From positions 2,897,001-2,961,000 of the forward strand of contig CM055897.1 in the NCBI GenBank assembly GCA_029582155.1: DNA of 64,000 nucleotides. Direction: 5' to 3'. Origin of the DNA: Panopea generosa (taxonomy: Eukaryota; Mollusca; Bivalvia; Adapedonta; Hiatellidae). Made by a program: the position numbers and the translations under genes. Position 1 is the first letter of the stretch. The number at the start of each line of letters is the position of its first letter. Of the stretch, positions 57,014-64,000 are shown piece by piece. The notes under the pieces were generated by a model. That model was not told the origin of the DNA, did no database searches, and saw only the letters and a program-made list of their open reading frames with translations.

Positions 57014-58363
57014 CCAAAGTGCATGACATTCGTGTACAGGAAACAAAACAAATATGCTTATATATTGATAGTCATAGTTTTTAAATGGTTATTCGTGACG
57101 GCTTTATTTCGTTTAATATAAATCATATATAAGTTTTCATTAAATATATTTATTCCTATGAAAGAAGAAACAAATCTTTATATATAAATTGTACAACACA
57201 AACAACGTGCAATTAAATGTTTGCTTTCACAAAACTGTATGTGTTATAAAATATCAAGTAAATAATGTATACAAATACTATATCATTACATGTAAATTTG
57301 TCAGCATGTTACCGAAATATTTTAATAATTAAATTTCATTATTTACAGTGATTCTGTCTATATTTTGTTAATCTGACCCTTTGTCTATAAACATCTCAAT
57401 ATAACTTCAATGACATTGGTCCTTTGACATGGTATTCTTTACAATTAAGTAAAAATATGTTATGACTTTAATTCTGTTTAGTCACTAAGTGTCCAATAGG
57501 TTTAAAGTTAGATTTTTAAGATGAGAAAAATCTCAGTAGTATATGTGTAGCCTTCCTCTGGCATTCCTCGCCTATTAACGTGTGACCCAGTCCCATTTCA
57601 AAATGATTAACATAAAATATGTTTAAACTAATAACTAATAACTGAGATAGAAACCTTACTTGTTTTCAAGCATTCTCTTGCATAGACTACCAGTTGGTGT
57701 CGTGTTTTTGGTGTTAATTAATATGGGTTAACGCCATTTTCAACACATGAAAGATTATGTTTAATAAATTCAGTTTTACTTATGAAAAAAGAGCTCAGAA
57801 TGAAGAACCACCAATATGAGATTTTGTATTAGTAAAACTTTCAACTACTGATTCTCACTTATTTCGATTAAATTGATATTCAGCATTGAGAAAAAATACA
57901 TTATTAAATTGTGTCAACGCAATACTTATATTATCTCAAACGTCTTGATAATGTCTTATTTTTTGGAAAAGAAATATAACGGAATTCTAATAATTTTTAT
58001 TATATTTAATTGGTTGATTCAAACAATCGGACTGCTTCGGCGATTACCATAGTATCAATTAACGTTCATGTCTTGTAATTAATTTTGCTTACGAGATGTT
58101 TTATGTGAGAAATAAATTAGATTAGACAATATTCATTTAGTTACATTTTCCTTTTGATAATATGACCATTACTTTAGAATCGAACATCCATAAGTAGGTA
58201 TTGCATCATTTATTGGAAATCGGTAAATACATGAGCCGCTAAATATGCCAGCTTTATATTTTGAGAATCTCCCTAGAACAGATTATTCTGAAATAGGCAA
58301 TAGATAAAAATCTGGTCACCAGATAAGGAAACGGTTTATCCTGTGTTTGACCTAAACTCCCTG
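57014..58363. other. Intergenic between genes 2 and 3
   Basis: Contains a partial family C SINE body at about 57715-57830 (GGTTAACGCCATTTTCAACA). GATA motifs at about 58302 (GATAAAAA), 58322 (GATAAGG) and the inverted TTATCC at 58336 lie just upstream of the gene 3 TATA box. No canonical AATAAA close to exon 16 was found. Confidence 0.5.
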
Positions 58364-58371
58364 TATAAATA
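58364..58371 (+). promoter_or_regulatory. TATA box of gene 3
   Basis: TATAAATA 40 bp before the gene 3 ATG. With the usual 25-30 bp spacing, transcription would start near 58392-58398, leaving a 5' leader of only about 10 bases. Confidence 0.6.
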
Positions 58372-58403
58372 CAGAACACTCAATTGCTGTAGAAAGTTAA
58401 AGA

Positions 58404-58444
58404 ATGGCTTGCTATTTTGTTGTTTTAGTTTTGGCTCTGTGTGG
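58404..58444 (+). CDS. Gene 3 exon 1: signal peptide
   Basis: ATG with 13 codons plus GG, donor GG|GTAAGT (consensus). The purine-rich AAAGA before ATG and the TATA box 40 bp upstream support the start. Confidence 0.75.
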
Positions 58445-61400
58445 GTAAGTTACATGTACATAATAAATTATCGCTGTATATGTATGTTTTACATGTCCGC
58501 TGTATGCTAATAAACGTGTTTTAATGTTAAACAACAGTTCAATTCAGACGGTATTTTCTTCTTATACATCACATCTGGCGTAGTACCCAAATCAGGCACA
58601 TTCTCACAGTGGTTAGTTTCCATCATGTCGTGTTGACTCAAAAAGAGCCTATAAAAACTCGATATCATATCGACAATATTGCCGCAGCTAAAGCCTGAGA
58701 GGTGAACGTTGCACATTGCAATGCCCATCCTCTGATTTTGGTTGTGTTCGGTTTGCTGTCAAGAGATGCGTTGATGTTATTCTGTTCGGGTATTACTCTG
58801 GACGCCAACTTTGTTGTGCTGTTGTTTTGTCAGCGCGTTTCGGTGGTTACATGAAATTATAAACACAAAATGGAAAACAAACTTGAAAACACTCCACGCC
58901 ACTCTACGACATCACGCCACATTTGCGTATCGTGTTGTTGCCCTAAATTACTATATTGTGAAATCCGTCATTATCTCAGACAATGGCCTTCCTGGCTCTC
59001 AAACACAGACCTTGCAAGATTGATTGTGTTTAAACCCTTGCTTGTTATTCATGCGGTGTTTAACATAAAATACCCATGTATGTCTCATACCGGTTAAGAT
59101 TTTGTACTAGGGTTACAATTATGATATTGATTCTGATAATATTTTGCACATTTCAAACATTTGGCCATTTATTCACACGTCATGAAATGAATCATACATC
59201 GTGTACCAAGTGTCTATGAGAAGATTGTCAAAATTTGACCGACACTGCATTTTGCAATTCACGCCTAGCCGTTAATATAAAGTGGTTTTATCGACTTTCC
59301 GAAATGCACATATTGCACGTGCCCAGATATATTGGACTAGTCAGTCCACATTAGTTCAACGGATCATTACAACATCTTTGTTTAATCCTATGATAAACCT
59401 TGATTAAACAGACCACACGTTTTCATGTTCTATGAGGAACCGATAGACTAAAATACTAACAACGGAGATGTTAAATTTGTTGCGAAAATTTTTGGACACA
59501 TAGTTTGAAAAGTGTGTACGGTGATCCAATGGGGATTCTGTGAGAATCGAGCGGCGTGGTATTTGTATAAAGCGTGTTTTTTGTTGTTTATTTTTTGTTG
59601 ATTTTTGTACGTGTTTCTTTTGTACAAACAAATTAATTTTCAGTTTTGACTAGTTTAAAACTATTTTATTGCCATATAAACACATATTACAATACTATAT
59701 TATGCTTGTAAATCAAATACAATTTTAGGCAAAATGGTCTGACCTAAAATAATATTTAATTTATATGCATAATACATACACATGGAAAAATTAAAGTGGC
59801 TCGAAGAAGATTATTTGACGGCGACAGATGCCGTAAAATAGATATGATTAATGCGGGCATATCCTACAAAGATGTTGGTCGTCAGTCCTACGATCCTTAT
59901 TGGTGGCGGATCGGTGATGATATGGGTCTGCCTGTGACACGATTATAAGTTGGACATTGTTACTGTCCGTGGCCTCAAGATACACAAACTGGACCCATCA
60001 GTAGCAAATCTGCAGTAACTGGCGCAAGCGATGCAACGAGAATGGTAAATATTTACCCAAGGACCTCATCCGACGTCTAACTGGTGGCGTTAAGGCTGTC
60101 AAACGTGAAGTGGATGCTACATACGTTATTGAAGATTGCGTCACAGTGTGTCATGTTTGGGTAATACCAGTCATTTTTAGTAAAAAACATTCACTTGGAA
60201 ACTACAACTCCATATATTTTTTTGTAAAAAACACCACCTGTGCTTGTGCCCCGATATTATGATTAGAAGGTGCACTCAACTGATAAATGTGCATGTTTCT
60301 GACAGTTGAAGGGTAATCATCACATTTTCTTATTCTTAGCTCAATCTGTCGGTCATTTCATGACAGCACTTATGTTGTAGTATTTTTGTCTGGTGTATAT
60401 ATGTTATAAGCATATTCATCATTTTCAAACTCCTGCAAGCCTGGCATGAACTTCGAACGGCCAAAGAAACGTTATGGCACATTTCGTTCATATATAAACA
60501 GAAACATCGTATTCATTTTCCAGAACAAACACAATGCAGACTCATTTTTTCGTTTTGGAATATGCTTTTCCTTAAAAGTTTAAAGATGCCGGCGTCAAAC
60601 ATTAAATTTAAATAAACTATAACAAAACATATATATTCCCATTACTTTTAGTTGTTTGAGGCATAGTACTACCATTGGGAAAACGGAAGTGCTTCCGTGG
60701 GGTAGTCGCATAATGGCGGTTATAAATAATCGTCGTTTTTTTTCTTCTTAAAAAATGCATTTTCCTTATTTTAATGCTCATTCTTTTTTATTTGAATGGC
60801 ATAATTGATGTATTTTGTACATTTTGACAGCATTGTCATGTTTGAATTGTGAATTTAGAAAAAAAATGATGCTTGGAAATTGGGGTATGAATTCATGATT
60901 TCGGAAGTCTACTTTCACTTTGTAAACAGTGTACACACTGAGCAGAAAAAAATTCATCATATTTCGATAGCGCAGATGTTGACAAACAGTAAAATATAAG
61001 TTTCACTTTTTTCTTTTGGGTGTCCCTATGAATGACAAGCATTCAAACTTTTATTATTTACTATAGAATAAAGAACAAAAAACAACAGTGGTTTACACCT
61101 TGAGGATGCTGAATTCCAAAAATTGAACCGTGTTGGTTACGCAATTTCGCCCAATGCGGTCATTTTTATCGATAAATAGAACGCTAGTAAAAGGAGCCGA
61201 AATGACGTAATGCCGTCACGTGACACATTTTTATACGCATTTTATCTGATTGTTTTCTTTTTACCATTCTTCATGTGTTTCTATGGCAATTAAATATGTT
61301 TAAACTGAACCGGTATAAATGTACATGCAAATAGTGGCATTGGAGAGGACTGTAAATAAATAAAGCTGTTATAATTGTATTCCAATCCATTTGCATGTGT

Positions 61401-62825
61401 TATTTATTTGTGATCAGCTGATGTTCGGTTGTATATGCCTTTATATATATGGTGAGACAGGGGCCAGGAATATTTAAGCTCTGCCAAGCTGCAACTTTTT
61501 GTATTTGTATAGGAAATACAGTCCTATATAACTCATTTAGACCGAGTGCAGTACTGCCGAGCAGTTGAACGGCGACTGTAAGCACGTGCGCGCGTGATTG
61601 CATGGATGTTCTTATACCCTATATACTTATCTAACTAATCTACCCAGGACAGTGTGGTGCAATAGCCATGGTGACGGACGTGGATTGTTCACACAGTATA
61701 ACGCTAACCACGACAGCTGTCTGGGACAAGACGAATTCTCAAAAATCTTCATGGACTTCGATTCATGGCCGAGTATGTTAACTTTACAAATCCATTCATT
61801 AGTTCCTTTAAAATTACTGCTTATTTCTAGTTTTTTATACCACATATTATTTTAGTCCAATACTCCATTTGCACGCACAACTGACAAGTCATAGAACTCT
61901 CCGTCCAGAGTGTTCGGGTATAAGTATATTTAGAACGCAATGCTGGTTAAACCAATTTATACTACATGTATCTGACAATATGTAGACACTCTTAAATAAA
62001 TAAAAAAAAATAGGCCTCAACTTTATTATCTCAAGCATAGCAATAAAACTGCACATTTATACCAAACAGCATATATTATGGATATTCTGTTCAATAACTT
62101 ATTGTATTTTGTCTCTGAAGTGTAAACTTCTATAATTACTAAATCGCGGCCCACAATAAAGTCACTCATTGGTCAGTGCCGGGTTATGTTAAAACATCGA
62201 CGAATGAAACGTGAAAGTATTAACGAATTTCTCATAAGGTAAACGACAGGGACGGAATCAACCTTTTGGTTCGTATGGGATCTTACTCTTTGTGAATCAA
62301 GGAACTTTTAATCAGTTACTGAACAGAACGTTATAGGTGATGCATAAATGCTCATCATACATTAAATATACATATAAAACATAAAAGAAAGCTATAATAG
62401 CATTTAGGCACATGTTTAAAATGAAACCTGATCGTATAAAACATATAAATTTAATCTTTTATACGTTATTACTTAAATCCTTTCGAGGAGTAACTTAAGT
62501 TGTAATTTACATGGTTTTTAAAACTATAATTTTACTTCAATTGTGAAACAAGTTTTTACAACTTAGACAAGCCACGCTTGAAGTCTTCCTGAGTCAGTAC
62601 GACTATAGTTCTATAACAATCACATAACAGCCAATAAGAATGCATTTGTTACAGAGGACCACCAAATAAGCCGTGCTGAATTTAGTAATGCCTGGACAAC
62701 TGACCACCTCCAGGATCAAGATAACGTACCATTCTACTTCGAGCTTGTGGATCATTCACCAAGAGATAACCACATCACGCAAACAGAGCTCACCATGCTG
62801 TATAATAGCGTGTTTGATCCCACAG
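58404..62825 (+). CDS. Gene 3: secreted EF-hand protein, 3' part outside window
   Basis: Exons 58404-58444, 61648-61772 and 62655-62825 join in phase (2, then 1, then 1). The first 14 residues, M-A-C-Y-F-V-V-L-V-L-A-L-C-G, are a signal peptide. An EF-hand follows with loop residues N32-A-N-H-D-S-C-L-G-Q-D-E43 (oxygen ligands at 1, 3, 5 and 12). Two further helix-loop-helix units end IS-RAEF (about 52-65) and IT-QTEL (about 88-101). Their loops look one residue longer than the 12-residue canon and have poor position-1 and -3 ligands, so calcium binding there is doubtful. It resembles secreted calcium-binding proteins of mollusc mantle or haemolymph in layout, but I cannot name a family. 113 residues are visible. 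The frame runs on to a TAA at 62846-62848 if exon 3 is not spliced; the GTGGGC donor suggests it is. Confidence 0.75.
58445..61647. other. Gene 3 intron 1
   Basis: A 3.2-kb intron containing the inverted repeat R1 copy (60670-61060). Around 59795-60130 are phrases such as GGATCGGTGATGATATGGGT and ACCTCATCCGACGTCTAACT with higher GC than the surroundings; these may be a decayed coding or transposon remnant, but I cannot identify it. Confidence 0.5.
60670..61060 (-). repeat. Interspersed repeat R1, copy 3 (inverted)
   Basis: The reverse complement matches 55670-56060 across most of its length, including the outer words ATAACCGCCATTATGCGACT and TCATAGGGACACCC. Confidence 0.78.
61648..61772 (+). 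CDS. Gene 3 exon 2: first EF-hand
   Basis: Acceptor CTACCCAG and donor A|GTATGT. The only frame consistent with exon 1 phase is also the one encoding FTQYNANHDSCLGQDEF then SKIFMDFD, which supports the model. Confidence 0.78.
62655..62825 (+). CDS. Gene 3 exon 3: second and third EF-like units
   Basis: Acceptor TGTTACAG and donor G|GTGGGC, 171 bp, phase 1-1. Encodes DHQISRAEFSNAW and ELVDHSPRDNHITQTEL. The last 32 bp of this exon are the founding part of the downstream minisatellite unit. Confidence 0.75.
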
Positions 62826-64000
62826 GTGGGCGATTGTTAACGATATAAATGTCTGATTCTATAAACTAAACATGCTATACAGTAGCATACTCGACCTACA
62901 GATGGACATTTGCTTACAACACAAATGCGTAAGTGTATGAACTGTACTTGTGCAGTTGTGTGTTTGAAACCACATATGGATTGTGTTGTTAACAGTACCA
63001 GCGCGTGATTGTATGAGCTAAACATACTGCACAGAAGAGTGTTTGATACCATATGTTGATGATTGTTAAAAAACAAAAATGCGTGATTGCATGGGCTGAA
63101 ACAGTTTGCACAGAAGGGTGTTTGACACCACACTTGGTTGATTGTTAACAATAAAAGTGCGCAATTGTATGAGCTAAACATACTGCACAGAAGGGTGTTT
63201 GACACTACACGTGGTTGATTGTTAACAATAAAAGTGCGCAATTGTATGAGCTAAACATACTGCACACAAGGGTGTTTGACACCACACGTGGCTGATTGTG
63301 TGGGCTAAACAGTCTGCAAAGAAGGGTGTTTCATACCTCACGTGGCTGATTGCATGGGCTAAACATACTGCACAGAAAGGTGTTTGACACCACACGTGGT
63401 TGATTGTTAACAATAAAAGTGCGCAATTGTATGAGCTAAACATACTGCACACAAGGGTGTTTGACACCACACATGGCTGATTGTGTGGGCTAAACAGTCT
63501 GCAAAGAAGGGTGTTTCATACCGCACGTGGCTGACTGCATGGCCTAAACATACTGCACAGAAAGTTGTTTGACACCACACGTGGTTGATTGTTAACAATA
63601 AAAGTGCGTAATCATAAGGGCTAAACATTCTGCACAGAAAGGTGTTTGACACCACACGTGGTTGATTGTTAACAATAAAAGTGCGTAATTGTATGAGCTA
63701 AACATACTGCACAGCAAGGTGTTTGACACCACACGTGGTTGATTGTTAACAATAAAAGTGCGTACTCCTATGAGCTAAACATTCTGCACAGAAGGGTGTT
63801 TGACACCACACGTGGTTGATTGTAAACAATAAAAGTGCATAATCGTATGAGCTAAACAGTCTGCAAAGAAGGGTGTTTGACACATCATTGGTTGGTTATC
63901 AACAATACAAGTGTGTGATTGTATGAGCTAAACAGTCTGCAAAGATGGATGATTGACACATCATTTGGGTGATTGTCAACAATACAAGTGTGTGATTGTT
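62794..64000. repeat. 77-bp minisatellite seeded at an exon-intron junction
   Basis: The first unit (62794-62870) spans the end of gene 3 exon 3 and the start of intron 3. Later units repeat it. Each has a block like CATACTGCACAGAAGGGTGT then TTGACACCACACGTGGTTGA (from the exon and donor site), and TTGTTAACAATAAAAGTGCG then ATGAGCTAAA (from the intron). Around 63261-63446 two 54-bp short units and one 77-bp unit form a 185-bp higher-order period. It continues to the window end. Cysteine-rich frames on the minus strand are artefacts. Confidence 0.88.

Noticed and set aside
59795..60130. Possible coding remnant (phrases resembling an exon, higher GC)
   Set aside because: No frame stays open and no motif can be named. 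It is noted only as part of gene 3 intron 1.
62837..63655. Minus-strand Cys/His-rich open frames of 82-134 codons
   Set aside because: They are translations of the 77-bp minisatellite and overlap each other with the same repeated peptide.

Overview
The window looks like AT-rich nuclear DNA from a metazoan, most likely a marine mollusc and plausibly a bivalve. That is inferred from spliced genes with short exons, a secreted multi-antistasin protein, a secreted EF-hand protein, and a dense load of tRNA-derived SINEs, MITEs, minisatellites and decayed LINE and mariner copies. No prokaryotic features are present. All gene models were built by eye from GT-AG splice sites, intron phase and conserved motifs. 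No similarity search was possible.

Layout. Positions 1-25.7 kb hold no gene I can support. This part is filled with SINEs, a 500-bp TTAA-flanked MITE (5.9-6.4 kb), an alternating-orientation 18-bp satellite (4.4-5.0 kb), a 29-bp minisatellite (20.4-21.8 kb) and a dead mariner (23.6-24.9 kb). Minus-strand gene 1 (25998-36474, seven coding exons, 169 aa) encodes a small Lys/Arg/Ser-rich, probably nuclear protein with a run of 25 serines. Its second intron contains a 2.1-kb 39-bp minisatellite. Gene 2 starts head-to-head, 331 bp away, and runs 36806-57013 on the plus strand. It has a signal-peptide exon, then a chain of exons that are all phase 1-1. Nine of them each encode one antistasin-type protease-inhibitor domain, three encode a small CxGPSC module, and three different exons carry stop codons, so the locus can make at least three secreted forms (about 209, 468 and 685 aa) or is a set of incompletely separated tandem duplicates. 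Gene 3 (58404-62825 and beyond) is a TATA-driven secreted EF-hand protein whose 3' part continues out of the window. The 77-bp minisatellite at the window end was seeded from its exon 3/intron 3 junction.

How the genes relate. Genes 2 and 3 both encode secreted proteins, and both have clusters of GATA motifs just upstream, which suggests (inference only) a shared expression domain such as haemocytes, mantle, foot or gut. In most of the antistasin domains the residue at the presumed P1 position is Met, Ile or Val rather than Arg or Lys, pointing to elastase/chymotrypsin/subtilisin-type rather than trypsin-type targets.

Most unusual item. In the intron after antistasin exon 3 lies a 394-bp element with two 143-bp LTR-like direct repeats, a tRNA-Lys-type primer-binding site, a short polypurine tract and a target-site duplication. 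Each LTR carries a tRNA-like sequence with intact Pol III A and B boxes. It is a miniature LTR retrotransposon (TRIM) with a tRNA inside its LTRs, analogous in design to Cassandra elements, which carry 5S rRNA.
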